Assembly (NCBI RefSeq): GCF_009901565.1
Contig: NZ_WXEW01000006.1
Span: forward strand, 1 to 64,000
Direction of reading: 5' to 3'
Origin: Herbidospora solisilvae
GTDB taxonomy: Bacteria > Actinomycetota > Actinomycetes > Streptosporangiales > Streptosporangiaceae
Length of the DNA stretch: 64,000 nucleotides
Shown: piece after piece, positions 8,725 to 18,700 of the stretch
How positions within the stretch are numbered: the stretch's first letter is position 1
Layout of the letters: every line of letters starts with the position of its first letter
Notes under the pieces: generated by a model
Databases searched by the model: none
Seen by the model: only the letters and a program-made list of their open reading frames with translations
Told to the model about the DNA's origin: nothing
Translations under genes and position numbers: made by a program

Positions 8725-9198
8725 TCAGTCAAGGCCGTGTTCCACCTTGTACTCCCGCCAGAGGTCGATCAGTTTCGGCAGGGCCTCGTGGATGAACTTG
8801 AAGTATTCGTTCATCGTCTGGACCCGGCGGGCGGCCGGGGTGTCCTCACCCAGCGCCAGCGCGACCTCCTCGGCCATGTTGGCCAGCGTGATGAAGAGGT
8901 CGTTCTTCAGGGCCGTCGCCTCGTACCAGGGGTTGTCCGGCAGCCGGTAGACGTCGCTGCGGGAGCCGAGTTGCGGCTCCTTCTCCAGCATCGCCACCTG
9001 CATCAGGTAACGCACCGCGCCCGACACCGCCGCCGGGCTCACCGCCAGGCGCTCACCGATCTGGCCGGCCGTGAGCGCGTCTTCGTCGGCGGTCATCACC
9101 GTCATCAGCACCCGTGCGGCCATGCGCGGGAAACCCCAGCTCGTGAACACCATGGCCATCCGCTCGGTGGCCATCCGCACCTGTTCCTCGTCTCGCAT
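8725..9198 (-). CDS. GbsR/MarR-family transcriptional regulator
   Basis: 157 residues. A winged helix-turn-helix occupies about residues 20-85 (LTAGQIGERLAVSPAAVSGAVRYL as recognition region, then GSRSDVYRLP as wing). A helical dimerisation/ligand part follows. The arrangement and the MSWGFPRMAARVL-like start fit GbsR-type MarR regulators, which in actinomycetes commonly repress an adjacent ABC exporter. It is divergent from such an exporter here, with a perfect 20-base palindrome in the 83-base gap, so autoregulation plus exporter control is the simplest model. The inducing ligand is unknown. Confidence 0.85.
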   Translation of the reverse strand: MRDEEQVRMATERMAMVFTSWGFPRMAARVLMTVMTADEDALTAGQIGERLAVSPAAVSGAVRYLMQVAMLEKEPQLGSRSDVYRLPDNPWYEATALKNDLFITLANMAEEVALALGEDTPAARRVQTMNEYFKFIHEALPKLIDLWREYKVEHGLD

Positions 9199-9243
9199 CC
9201 ACCCTCCCCGCCAAAATATATACGCGTTTCATACGGGTCATAG

Positions 9244-9263
9244 ATTTCACAAGTTTGTGAAAT
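9244..9263. promoter_or_regulatory. Operator between GbsR regulator and ABC exporter
   Basis: ATTTCACAAGTTTGTGAAAT is a perfect 9+9 inverted repeat around a 2-base centre. It lies 19-38 bases upstream of the exporter start. A weak -10-like TACGGT (9268-9273) sits just downstream, so the repeat would cover the -35 region. It is the likely binding site of the divergent regulator. Confidence 0.65.
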
Positions 9264-9281
9264 GAGCGTACGGTCCGAACC

Positions 9282-10163
9282 ATGGAAAACGCCATCCTGG
9301 TGTCCGGCCTCCACAAAACCTTCGGCCGGACGCACGCGCTCAACGGACTCGACCTCACGGTCAGGACCGGGGAGGTGCACGGTTTTCTGGGCCCGAACGG
9401 ATCGGGGAAGTCGACCACGATCCGTGTCCTCCTCGGGCTGCTGCGCGCCGACTCCGGGTCGGCCCGCCTGCTGGGCGGCGACCCGTGGAAGGACGCCACC
9501 GCGCTCCACCGCCGCCTCGCCTACGTGCCCGGGGACGTCACCCTGTGGCCGAACCTGTCGGGCGGGGAGGTCATCGACCTGCTCGGCCGGCTGCGCGGCG
9601 GGCTGAACCCCAAGCGCCGCGCCGAACTGCTGGAGCGCTTCGACCTCGACCCGCGCAAGAAGGGCCGCGCCTACTCCAAGGGCAACCGGCAGAAGGTCGC
9701 CCTGGTCGCGGCGCTCGCCTCGGACGTGGAGCTGCTCATCCTCGACGAGCCCACCTCGGGCCTGGACCCCCTGATGGAGGAGGTCTTCCGGGAGTGCGTC
9801 GCCGAGGAGAAGACGTCGGGCCGCACGGTCCTGCTGTCGAGCCACATCCTGGCCGAGGTCGAGCAGCTCTGCGACCGGGTGAGCATCATCAGGAACGGCC
9901 AGACCGTCGAGAGCGGCACCCTGACCGACCTGCGCCACCTGACCCGCACGTCGATCAGCGCCGACCTGGCCACCCCCCTCACGTCGATCCCCGGCGTGCA
10001 CGACCTGGTCGTCGACGGCACCCGCGTGCGCTTCGAGGTCGACACCGACCGGCTCGACGAGACGCTCAAGCACCTCACGACGGCGGGGATCCGCAGCCTC
10101 ACCTCCCAGCCGCCCACTCTCGAAGAGCTCTTCATGCGTCACTACCAGGGGGCGGCACGATGA
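9282..10163 (+). CDS. ABC transporter ATP-binding protein
   Basis: 293 residues. Walker A is GPNGSGKST (about 38-46) and Walker B is LLILDEP (about 150-156), with the H-loop in LLSSH. The signature is the variant YSKGNRQK rather than LSGGQ, as is usual in drug/antibiotic-type ABC-2 exporters. The C-terminal 75 residues form the regulatory tail found in these subunits. It energises the permease encoded immediately downstream, with which it overlaps by ATGA. No ribosome-binding site is visible before the ATG, so a leaderless transcript is possible. Confidence 0.9.
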   Translation: MENAILVSGLHKTFGRTHALNGLDLTVRTGEVHGFLGPNGSGKSTTIRVLLGLLRADSGSARLLGGDPWKDATALHRRLAYVPGDVTLWPNLSGGEVIDLLGRLRGGLNPKRRAELLERFDLDPRKKGRAYSKGNRQKVALVAALASDVELLILDEPTSGLDPLMEEVFRECVAEEKTSGRTVLLSSHILAEVEQLCDRVSIIRNGQTVESGTLTDLRHLTRTSISADLATPLTSIPGVHDLVVDGTRVRFEVDTDRLDETLKHLTTAGIRSLTSQPPTLEELFMRHYQGAAR

Positions 10164-11719
10164 CCGGCGTCCGGCACCTGATCCGCCTGATCCTGCGGCG
10201 CGACCGGGTGCTCCTCCCCCTGTGGGTGCTGATTCTGGCCGCCCTCCCGGCCGTGTACGCGGCCAGCTTCGCCGAGCTCACCCCCACCGAGGAGTCGCGC
10301 CTGCTCTACGCGCGCACCACGGCGGGCATCCCGTCGATCGAGGCGATGCTGGGCCCGGTCTACGGCCACAGCGTCGAGGCCCTGGCCACCCAGCGGGCCG
10401 GGCTGACCCTGCTGATCGTCGCGCTGATCAACGTGCTGGTGGTGATCCGGCACACCCGCGCCGAGGAGGACGCCGGGCGGCGCGAACTGGTCGCCGCGAC
10501 CGTCGTCGGACGGCACGCCCCGCTCGCCGCCGCGCTGATCGTGGCGGCCTGCGCCGACCTGGTGATCGGCCTGCTGACGGCGGCCTTCCTGGGCTTCTCG
10601 GGCGGTTCGCTGCTGCTGGGCATGTCGGTGGCGTCGGCCGGGATCGTGTTCGCCGCCGTCGGCGCGGTGGCCGCGCAGCTCACCGAGAACGCCGGACCGG
10701 CACGCGGGCTGGCGCTGGCCGCGCTCGGCGTGGCCTACCTGGTCAGGGCGGCCGGCGACGCGACCGGCTCGGATCTGTCGTGGGCCTCGCCGCTGGCGTG
10801 GAGCCAGTACACCAAGGCGTTCGCGGGCGACGACTGGCGGCCCCTGCTGGCCTCACTCGGCCTGACGGCCGTGCTTGCCGTGGCGGCCGGATGGTTGTCG
10901 GTCCGCCGCGACGTGGGCGGCGGCCTCCTGCCGACGCGGCTCGGCCCGGCCGGTTCGACCTCGCTGACCGGCCCGTTCGCCCTGGCGTGGCGGCTGCAGC
11001 GAGGGCTGCTGATCGGCTGGAGCACCGGCTTCCTGGTCTTCGGACTGGCCTTCGGCGGCGCCACCTCGGGCGCGGCCGAGGCGTTCCGCGATAACGCGGA
11101 GCTGGCCGAGCTGTTCGCCCGCCTGGGCGGCGGGGCCTCGCTCACCGACACGTTCATCGCCACCCTGTTCGGCATCGCGGCCATCGCCGCCGCCGCGTAC
11201 GGGATCCAGGCGGCGTCGCGGATGCGCGCCGAGGAGAGCGCGATGCGGGCCGAACCGGTGCTGGCGACCGCGACCGCGCGGGTGCCGTGGGCGCTCGGTC
11301 ACGTCGTCTTCGCGGTGATCGGCCCGGTCGTGGCGCTGTTCATGATCGGCGTGGGTCTCGGACTCAGCTTCGGCGCGGACGTCGGCGACATGGGCCAGGT
11401 CCCGAGGCTGATCGGCGCGGCGCTGGCGCAGGCTCCGGCGGCGGCCACCCTGACGGGCCTGACGGTCGCCCTGTTCGGCCTGCTGCCCCGGTTGTCGGCG
11501 GTGGCGTGGGGGATCCTGGCGATCTGCCTGCTGCTGGGACAGATCGGCGCACTGCTCCAGCTCAGCGAGGCCGTACTCGACCTGTCGCCGTTCACCCACA
11601 CGCCCCGCCTCCCCGGCGGCGAGGTGACCGCGCTTCCGCTGGTCGTGCTCGCCCTGGTGGCCGTGGCCCTGACGGCGGCGGGCCTGTGGGGCTTCCGCCG
11701 CCGCGACGTCGGGGTGTGA
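10160..11719 (+). CDS. ABC-2 type exporter permease
   Basis: 519 residues with about 12 hydrophobic segments in two similar halves (about 1-250 and 275-519). Each half opens with a basic segment before its first helix ([38 protein letters not shown]), the hallmark of the fused TetB/RapW-like exporter permeases. It overlaps the ATPase gene by ATGA. Substrate unknown; the local MarR-type regulator suggests a toxic small molecule or membrane-active compound. Confidence 0.85.
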   Translation: MTGVRHLIRLILRRDRVLLPLWVLILAALPAVYAASFAELTPTEESRLLYARTTAGIPSIEAMLGPVYGHSVEALATQRAGLTLLIVALINVLVVIRHTRAEEDAGRRELVAATVVGRHAPLAAALIVAACADLVIGLLTAAFLGFSGGSLLLGMSVASAGIVFAAVGAVAAQLTENAGPARGLALAALGVAYLVRAAGDATGSDLSWASPLAWSQYTKAFAGDDWRPLLASLGLTAVLAVAAGWLSVRRDVGGGLLPTRLGPAGSTSLTGPFALAWRLQRGLLIGWSTGFLVFGLAFGGATSGAAEAFRDNAELAELFARLGGGASLTDTFIATLFGIAAIAAAAYGIQAASRMRAEESAMRAEPVLATATARVPWALGHVVFAVIGPVVALFMIGVGLGLSFGADVGDMGQVPRLIGAALAQAPAAATLTGLTVALFGLLPRLSAVAWGILAICLLLGQIGALLQLSEAVLDLSPFTHTPRLPGGEVTALPLVVLALVAVALTAAGLWGFRRRDVGV

Positions 11720-11730
11720 AGCTACCGGCA

Positions 11731-11760
11731 GGGTGACGCCCCGAACAAGGGGCGTCACCC
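11731..11760. terminator. Bidirectional terminator
   Basis: GGGTGACGCCCC / GGGGCGTCACCC form a perfect 12-bp stem with a 6-base loop. It lies between the stops of the converging exporter permease gene and the YeiH-type gene. Confidence 0.8.
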
Positions 11761-11791
11761 TCAGGCACGTTCCAACCGGTTGTGACCTACA

Positions 11792-12871
11792 TCACACGGT
11801 GAAGCCGCTGAAGAGCAGCAGCGCCAGCCCGAGCGCGAGCACCAGGTTGAGCACCGCGGCCGAGGCGAACACGGCGACCGGCCGCCAGCCGGCCTCGCGG
11901 AGCGAGCTGACCTTGAACTCCAGGCCGATGCTGACGAAGGCCAGGATCAGGAACCACACCCGCAGGTCGTTGGCGACCGCGATGACCTCCTTGCCCTCGG
12001 CGCCGGAGACCGTGCCGAGATACCAGGTGGCGATCACCGAGGCGGCCACGAACCCGAGCACGAACTTCGGGAACCGGGTCCAGAACTCCCCGATTCCCGG
12101 CGCCCTGGCGCCCGGGGCCCGCTCGACCCGGAAGGCGAACCACGCGGTCAGCGCGATCACCACGACCCCGATCAGCGCGTTCTGGGTGACCTTGACGATC
12201 GAGGCGACCGCGAGGGCGTCCTCGCCGACCAGCGCGCCGGCCGCGGTCACGGCGGCGGTGGTGTCGATGTTGCCGCCGATCCAGGCCCCCGCGACCTCGT
12301 CGGTCAGCCCGAACACCGAGGCCAGCCACGGCACCAGGAAGATCGACGGCAGCGCGAACGCGATCACCAGGCTGGCCGTGTAGGCGAGCTGCTCCTTCCG
12401 TGCCTGTACGGCCCCCGCCGCCGCGATGGCCGCGCTCACCCCGCAGATCGACACCGCGGCCGACAACAACGCGCGCAGCTTGTCGTCGAGCCCGAGCCGC
12501 CCCGCCAGCCACCAGGTGAAGAGGAAAACGCTGGAGATGAGCAGGATGCCCTGGATGATGGCGGGCCCGGCGGCGGTGACGATCACCTTGAGGTTGATGG
12601 ACGCCCCGAGCAGCACGAGCCCGGTCTTGATGAAGAACTCGGTCCGGAAGCCGCCCTCCAGCCGCTCCCGCCACCCGGTGGCGGTGAGGACCGCGTTGCC
12701 GATGAGCCCGAGGACGATGGCGTAGACGGGATATTCGACGGCCTTGGCGACGTCGCCCTCGAACCAGACGGGGACGTTCTTCTCCAGGAACCGGGTGGCC
12801 GCGCCGAGCACCAGCACGACGACGACGCCGAGGACGACGTTGGTTCGCACGGACGCCTGGGTCTGGGTCAT
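11792..12871 (-). CDS. YeiH/UPF0324 family putative sulfate exporter
   Basis: 359 residues with about ten membrane helices. Family features include the LVLLGASINLKVI segment (about 85-97), SICGVSAAIAAAGAV (about 140-154) with the conserved CGxSA turn, and GAWIGGNIDTTAAVTAAGA (about 194-212). Members are annotated as putative sulfate exporters on the basis of taurine/cysteate-degradation clusters; no such genes are visible here. Its ATG overlaps the TGA of a 42-residue peptide gene, so the two are translationally coupled. Confidence 0.85.
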   Translation of the reverse strand: MTQTQASVRTNVVLGVVVVLVLGAATRFLEKNVPVWFEGDVAKAVEYPVYAIVLGLIGNAVLTATGWRERLEGGFRTEFFIKTGLVLLGASINLKVIVTAAGPAIIQGILLISSVFLFTWWLAGRLGLDDKLRALLSAAVSICGVSAAIAAAGAVQARKEQLAYTASLVIAFALPSIFLVPWLASVFGLTDEVAGAWIGGNIDTTAAVTAAGALVGEDALAVASIVKVTQNALIGVVVIALTAWFAFRVERAPGARAPGIGEFWTRFPKFVLGFVAASVIATWYLGTVSGAEGKEVIAVANDLRVWFLILAFVSIGLEFKVSSLREAGWRPVAVFASAAVLNLVLALGLALLLFSGFTV

Positions 12872-12996
12872 GGGATCAGCCCCGGCGGTATGACGCCGAT
12901 GATGACGAGCACGAGCAGGACGAGCCCGATGAGGGTGGCGGCCCAGTCCTCGTTGAACTGGGTCCGGCTCTCCTGCCGAGTGGGGGGTTCGGTCAT
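12868..12996 (-). CDS. Small membrane protein, 42 aa, coupled to the YeiH-type exporter
   Basis: The minus strand reads MTEPPTRQESRTQFNEDWAA followed by one strongly hydrophobic segment of about 16 residues (from TLIGLVLLVLVI onward) and a short PPGLIP end. The stop overlaps the exporter start as ATGA. A hydrophilic N-terminus, a single helix and strict coupling suggest an accessory subunit of the exporter; that role is inferred. No ribosome-binding site precedes the ATG, but TAGTAT lies six bases upstream (minus strand, 13008-13003), consistent with a leaderless transcript starting at the ATG. Confidence 0.7.
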   Translation of the reverse strand: MTEPPTRQESRTQFNEDWAATLIGLVLLVLVIIGVIPPGLIP

Positions 12997-13053
12997 GATT
13001 TCATACTAAACATATAGGAATTACGGGTAAAGCAGCAGGAGTATCGTGACCGC

Positions 13054-13689
13054 GTGTTCTTCGGCATCACCGACATATGGACCTATGTCATCGGCGCGTT
13101 CCTGATCGTCCTCCTCCCCGGCCCGAACTCCCTGTTCGTGCTCTCCACCGCCGCCCAGCGCGGCGTCCGCGACGCCTACCGCGCGGCGGCCGGCGTCTTC
13201 ATCGGCGACTCGGTGCTCATGTTCGCCTCGGCGGCGGGCGCGGCCTCGCTGCTCATGTCCAACGAGCTGGTCTTCACGGTCGTGAAGTACGCGGGCGCCG
13301 CCTACCTCGCGTACATCGGGCTCTCGATGATCTGGGGCGCGTGGCGGAACCGGTCCGTCACCGGCGAGGTCGAGACGCCCGCGCTCTCCCCCGACCCGTT
13401 CCGCAAGGCGCTGATCATCAGCCTGCTGAACCCCAAGGCGATCCTGTTCTTCGTGTCGTTCTTCATCCAGTTCGTCGACCACACCTACGCGGCCCCGGCG
13501 CTGTCGTTCCTGATCCTGGGCGCGATCCTGCAGGTGTTCTCGGTGCTCTACCTGTCGGCGCTGATCTTCGGCGGGACGTTCCTGGCCGGGCAGTTCCGGC
13601 GGCGCAGGGTGCTGTCGGCGGGGCTGACGACCGGTGTGGGCGCGGTGTTCGTGGGCTTCGGGGCGAAGCTGGCGACGACGAGCCTCTAG
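13054..13689 (+). CDS. LysE/RhtB-family amino-acid exporter, LeuE-like
   Basis: 211 residues with six hydrophobic segments. The family signature LLPGPNSLFVLSTAAQRG (about 20-37, GPN core) is followed by the GVFIGD segment and later NPKAILFFVSFFIQFV (about 127-142). The spacing and NPKAILFF motif fit the LeuE branch (leucine and related amino-acid efflux). GTG start with AGGAG at 13037-13041. Its stop codon overlaps the stop of the convergent gene at 13686. Confidence 0.88.
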   Translation: MFFGITDIWTYVIGAFLIVLLPGPNSLFVLSTAAQRGVRDAYRAAAGVFIGDSVLMFASAAGAASLLMSNELVFTVVKYAGAAYLAYIGLSMIWGAWRNRSVTGEVETPALSPDPFRKALIISLLNPKAILFFVSFFIQFVDHTYAAPALSFLILGAILQVFSVLYLSALIFGGTFLAGQFRRRRVLSAGLTTGVGAVFVGFGAKLATTSL

Positions 13690-14159
13690 ACCGGCCGCCC
13701 CGTCACCTCCCAGACCGCCTTGACCTTCCCGCAGGAGCCGCCGCCCTTCGTCTCCAGGCGGGCGTCGAACTCGGTGACGAACCACCGCCCCGCTCCGGGG
13801 TCGAAGGCGGCCCGGGTCGGGGTGAAGGAGAACCTCCAGCAGCCGCCGGCGACGGCGACCTTCTTCCGGCGGGACCCGTCGTACGAGACGCACAGGCCGC
13901 CGGCGCACGGCTCGACGGTGACCCGCTTCGCCGGCGGGCACCCGGCCGGGCCGGCGCAGCGGGTGTTCGCCAGGTCGACCACGATCTTCTCGCGGACGGT
14001 CGCGCCGGACAGGGTGGCGGCGGAGACGGTCCCCTTGGTCTGGTAGACCTCGATCGTGTCGCGCAGCCCGGCGACCTTGGCGCGGGCGACCAGCGTCTGG
14101 GCGACAACCAGGGCGGCCAGCACGCAGACGAGCGCGACGAGCACGCGGGCGCGCGTCAT
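13686..14159 (-). CDS. Small membrane-anchored Cys-containing protein, fifth gene of the GTPase/ATPase operon
   Basis: 157 residues. A single N-terminal membrane segment (about 4-25, VLVALVCVLAALVVAQTLVA) is either an anchor or an uncleaved signal. The remaining extracytoplasmic part has six cysteines (among them CAGPAGC, CAGGLC, GGCWRF, GGSCGK), which could form disulfides. No family is recognised. Its ATG overlaps the stop of the tail-anchored protein gene by ATGA, tying it to the dynamin/Hsp70-like operon. It probably gives that system a component facing the cell wall space. Confidence 0.65.
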   Translation of the reverse strand: MTRARVLVALVCVLAALVVAQTLVARAKVAGLRDTIEVYQTKGTVSAATLSGATVREKIVVDLANTRCAGPAGCPPAKRVTVEPCAGGLCVSYDGSRRKKVAVAGGCWRFSFTPTRAAFDPGAGRWFVTEFDARLETKGGGSCGKVKAVWEVTGRPV

Positions 14160-14695
14160 GCCAGCGACACGAGCACGAGCCCGGCCATCGCCAGGGCGAC
14201 GATCACGGCCACGACCGGCACCAGCCACACCGGCAGGGCGGGCCGGGGCACGACCGGCGGAGGCGGCGGCGCGGCCGGTTCGACCGTGGTGGCCGTCGGG
14301 ATGCGCGGGATGCGCAGCTCCCGGGTGTCCTCGGCGGGTTCGGCCCAGAAGTCCGTCCGGGGATCGAAGGCGTCCCGGTCGTGGGTGGCGACCGGGATCC
14401 ACCGCCCGCCGATCGCGATGCCGCGGTGGTGCCAGTGCAGCGCCCCGCCGCCCTCGGCCGCCAGCCGGTGGCAGCGGTCGGAGGCCGCCGCCGAGGTGAA
14501 GCAGAGCAGCACGAGTTCGCTCTCGGCGCTCACCTCGAACCCGATCCCGCCCGGCCAGCGAAAGCTGCGCGGCCGGGCCGCGCCGTCCATGGCCACCCAC
14601 GCGCCGCGCAGCTCCCCCGCGCCGAACTCCGCCGAGCGGCTCAGCGCCCGGACGTAGTCGTCGTCCGACGGCCAGGCGACCAGGTCAGCTGGCAT
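14156..14695 (-). CDS. Tail-anchored protein of the GTPase/ATPase operon
   Basis: 179 residues. A soluble N-terminal domain (about 1-125, with WHHRGIAIGGRWIPVATHDR) is followed by a proline-rich linker (about 137-150) and one C-terminal membrane helix (about 153-177). Such a layout places the domain in the cytoplasm at the membrane. I recognise no family. It overlaps the preceding gene by 11 bases and the following by 4. Its role is probably to recruit or sense for the GTPase/ATPase pair at the membrane; this is inference from operon position. Confidence 0.65.
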   Translation of the reverse strand: MPADLVAWPSDDDYVRALSRSAEFGAGELRGAWVAMDGAARPRSFRWPGGIGFEVSAESELVLLCFTSAAASDRCHRLAAEGGGALHWHHRGIAIGGRWIPVATHDRDAFDPRTDFWAEPAEDTRELRIPRIPTATTVEPAAPPPPPVVPRPALPVWLVPVVAVIVALAMAGLVLVSLA

Positions 14696-15710
14696 AGACG
14701 ACCCGCCCCGGGGTCTCGACGCCGTGCACGCTCGACCACGCCCGCACGCACGCCAGCACCTGGCCGGGCCGGTCCGGATAGTGGACGGCGATGTCGTGGC
14801 GGGTCAGGTCGTCGGCCGCGCGGTAGCGGCCGGGCGGGAACTTGACCGTGCCCGCACCCGAGTCGAGCGCGGCGTCCGACAGGGCGTCGTTGCAGGCGGC
14901 CCGCCACTCGCCCCACCAGGAGTCCTCCGGCGCGGGCGGCAGGTGCACCACCGAGCAGAGCGCCTCGTGCAGGCGGACCACCGACTCCAGCCACGGGCCC
15001 GAGTGCCTCCGCCGGGCGGCGACCTCCGCAAGGCGGCTGTTCAGGTGCCCGACGTAGCCGGTCCGGACGGCCGGTTCGGCCAGGCCGCGCAGGCCGGAGA
15101 ACTCCAGCGCCTGGAGGCAGTGGTGCAGCGCGGGGTCGAGCCCGGCCAGCACCGGCACCATCGCCGCGAAGGCCGCCATCTCGGCCGGGACGGGACCGGT
15201 GGCCGTCGGCGCGCCGGCGGTGGAGACCGCCAGGCCGGGCGCGACCACACGCCCGTCGACCTTCAGCGACGGGATCAGGCGCTCGTCCTTGGGCCCGGGC
15301 AGGGTGACCGCCGCCCCGGGCCGGCCGAGCCGGGCCCTGGACCGCACGGCGGCCTCCTCTGCGGCCCGGCGCACCAGGTCGGCCTCCCGCCGGGACAACC
15401 GCAGCGCGTCGAGGTGGACGGCGGTCCACAACGCGCCCGCGTCCTGCTCGGGCGTGGTCGAGCCGGGCGCCATCCGCTCGGCCAGGTCGCGCAGGTCGTC
15501 CCGCAGCGGGGTGCTCGTCACCGCGACCGGCCGCTCCGCCGCCGGGACCGCCAGCAGGGCGGCGAGGTCGGCGGCCAGTTCCGCCGTCCCCGGGCCGGCC
15601 GGCAGGTCGTCCAGGGCCGCGCGCAGCCCGGTCAGGAAACCCCGGGTCAGCGTGGCGGGGGCGGTCCCGGCCTGGGCCAGGACCGCGCGCAGCGTCTCCT
15701 CCAGCGCCAT
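14685..15710 (-). CDS. Uncharacterised 341-aa protein of the GTPase/ATPase operon
   Basis: 341 residues, alanine/arginine-rich and mostly helical to about residue 270, with no membrane segment or signal peptide. Recognisable blocks are SRREADLVRRAAEEAA, LPGPKDERLIPSLKVDGR and a tryptophan-rich EDSWWGEWRAACNDAL. A C-terminal strand-rich end includes HDIAVHYPDRPGQVLACVRAWSS. I cannot assign a family. Its ATG shares one base with the stop of the Hsp70-like gene, so it is coupled to it. It occupies the place of the third partner in SrfABC-type operons, but no similarity to SrfA can be claimed from reading alone. Confidence 0.65.
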   Translation of the reverse strand: MALEETLRAVLAQAGTAPATLTRGFLTGLRAALDDLPAGPGTAELAADLAALLAVPAAERPVAVTSTPLRDDLRDLAERMAPGSTTPEQDAGALWTAVHLDALRLSRREADLVRRAAEEAAVRSRARLGRPGAAVTLPGPKDERLIPSLKVDGRVVAPGLAVSTAGAPTATGPVPAEMAAFAAMVPVLAGLDPALHHCLQALEFSGLRGLAEPAVRTGYVGHLNSRLAEVAARRRHSGPWLESVVRLHEALCSVVHLPPAPEDSWWGEWRAACNDALSDAALDSGAGTVKFPPGRYRAADDLTRHDIAVHYPDRPGQVLACVRAWSSVHGVETPGRVVYAS

Positions 15711-18700
15711 CAGTGGCCGCCGGTGAACGGGTTGAGCTTCTCGTCGACGTCGGGGTCGCCCGGCGTCATCGCGACGCTGAACACCGACCCGGGGTCGGCG
15801 ACCACGTCGGCCGGGGACCTGGCCTCCCGGAAGCGCACGTAACCGGGCTCCACGGTCAGCCTGCCCTCGGAGTCGAGCACGGGCACCATGTCGGCGCCGA
15901 GCAGCCCCGCCTTGGGAGCGCGTACGGATTCGCCGATCTGGGTCAGGGCGTCGGGACGGCCGGGCACGGGCGTGTAGAAGGTCCAGAGCCCGTCGCCGGG
16001 CACGTCCTTGGGCAGCGGCCGGCCGATGAGACCGGCGGCGTGGCGGCCGTTGTCGGTCAGCAGGCGCTCGGTCAGCACCGTCCCGGCCGCGAAGATCGGC
16101 TGCGGGGCCGAGGCAAGGCCGCCCGCCGTGTACGGGTTGACCACGATGTCCCGCTGGAGCACGAAGCGGCCCGCCTCGTCCTTGGCCACCAGGCCGCAGG
16201 TGGCCGGGGCGGAGCCGAAGCGGGGGGCGTACACGGGACCGGACTGGTGGCAGAAGTGGGCGGTGACCAGTTCCCGCTCGTTCACCTCGAAGGTCACCAT
16301 GACCTGGCGGTACCAGTCGGCCTGCTGCTCGGCGGGCACCCGCCCGTCGAGCAGGCCGTGCGTGCTCAGGTGGCTCCACAGGCTGCGCTCCTCCTCGACC
16401 GCGAACGGCTGGCGGTAGATCGCCATGTCCTGCGGCACGGGGATCCAGTCGCCGTGGCGGCGGCGGCCCTCGATCTCGCCGTCGACCTGGATGCGGTCGA
16501 ACCGCTCGCCGACCTGGAAGATCGGGAACAGCTGCCCGCCGGTGGCGTCGAAGACGAGGGTGTTGGGGAGCGCGTGGAACAGGTTGTCCACGTCGATGTA
16601 GAGCTCCGTCAGGCCGCGCCGCACCCGCTGGGTCGCCTGGGAGGCGCTGGCGTAGCCCTTCTGCCGCACGTGCTCGGCCCAGCAGGCGCCGATGGAGGTG
16701 CCGGTCTTGGCGAAGACGGGGTCGTACACGACGTCGAGGGGGTTCCAGTTCACGTGGTCGCCGGCCTGCGCGAACGTCTCCAGCAGGACCCGGCGCACCT
16801 GCGGCAGCGCCGACGTGCCGCCGGAGATGACGACCTTGTCCAGGACGTCGGGCACGCCCTTCTCATCGCGGCCCAGCCGCCGCTTGACCACGCTGAGGGC
16901 GATGGCGAAGGCGTCCCTGACCACCTCCTCGATGATCCGGTTGATCTCCTCCTGCTTGACGACCACCTCGGCGGGCTCGGTGATCTCGCGGGCCCGGCCC
17001 TCCAGCTGGAGCAGCTCGGGCACCCGGCGGACCACATAGTCGCCCTCGTGCGTGGACTGCTGGCGTTTGGCCAGGTCGGCCTGGCTCCACAGGCGCCGGA
17101 ACCGCTCCTCGGCGGCGTGCCGGTCACCGGCGGCGCTCGCCCAGCGGGTCGGCACCACCTTCTCGATCAGGTCGGCCCTGCGCTGCTCGGCGTCGGAGTC
17201 GGCGGCCGGGGCCAGCAGCGAGCCGGGGTGGTAGACGCCGCCGGTCAGGTAGCCGGGGTACTCCTCGCGCACCAGCCGGGGCGAGCGGGTCAGCACCGCG
17301 TCGGCCAGCAGCGCCTTCAGGTGCTTGAAGACGCCCAGCGTGATGCGGTCGCCGCCGAGCTGGGCCCGGCCCGCCTTCGCCAGCACGGCGGGCCGCAGCG
17401 CGTAGTAGCGGCCCTGGACCCGCTCGTCGCGGCCGGTCCCGTAGACGGTCTGGTCGAACAGGGTGATGCCGAGCAGCGCGATGTCGGTGGTGCCGCCGCC
17501 GATGTCGACGACCAGGATGTTGCGGTGCCACTGCTTGTCGCCCACCCGCCGGGTGTGCGCCCGGAACGCCTCGATGCCGACCGCCTGGTCGCCGGCGAAG
17601 TCGCGCATCAGGTAGAACATCGCGGCGGCGGTCGCCTCGTCGTAGGCGGTCACGACCTGGCGCATGCCGATGCGGCGGGCCAGCCGTTCGACGTCCTGGC
17701 GGATGCGCGGCGGCGACACCGTCGGGTAGGTCACGACCGCGTGGGTGATCGGCTTGGTCGACACCTCGTCGGGATGGTCGTGGCAGTACTTGGCGACCTT
17801 CTCGGTCATCAGGCCCGCCCAGGCGGCGGCGATCACGTCGTCGGGCGTCACCGGGTGGCCCGCCGGCAGGCCCGGCAGCGACCGGGAGGAGCCGATGAAC
17901 TGCTTGAGGCTGCGCTGCGACCGGACCTCCGGCGCCAGCGGCTCGGCCGATCCGCCGGACCGGCGCCCGTCGGCCGCCATGCTGACGGTCAGCGGGTCGA
18001 GCCCGTGGACGGCGATCTCGCTGTCGATCGTCTCCTCCCCCGCGTGCAGCGGGATCCTGATCATGCGCTGCTCCCGGATCGGCGGCACGTCGAAGGCCGC
18101 GCGGTAGAGACCCTGGAGCGCCTGGGAAACGATGGGCTGCCGCACCTGGGCGGCCTGGCGCTCCATCGTCAGCAGCAGCCGGTAGAGCCCCGCCCCACTG
18201 GTGGAGGTGTCGTTGTCGAGCACGGCCCTGGCCGCCTGGAGCGGGTCGGCGGTCCCTCCGGCGGTCGCCAGGGTGCTCCCGGTGGCGGCCAGGAAACGCT
18301 GCCAGCTCTGGCCGTCGAGCCCGAACCCGGCGTGCCCGTCGAAGCGCAGGGTCAGCTCCCGGCGCAGCACCTCCCGCTGGGAGGGCGGGAAGCCGATCAG
18401 GGCGTGCTGACGGCGCTGGTCGAACAGGGTGATCGAGGTCGTGCTCGTGCCGTAGTCCAGGGCGATCCAGCCGCTGTTGGCGTCGAGGTCGGGGCGGGAC
18501 TCGGGGGTGACGGTGACGCGGCTCTCTGCCATGCGGCGGTTCCCGCCCTCGTACTCGTAGGTGATGGTCCAGGTGAGGACGGCCGGTTCGGCGGGCGCGT
18601 CCGAGGGCTCGGCCGACACCGGTCCGAGCAGCCGCCAGGCGCTGCCGCCCCGCACGCTCAGGCCGCCGGGGGGCACCCGAGGCGTCCAGCGGGTGGCGAG

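Noticed and set aside
9262-9606. Alternative ATG at 9262 upstream of the ABC ATPase
   Set aside because: It is in another frame and encodes a motif-free arginine/serine-rich peptide; the ATPase frame starts at 9282.
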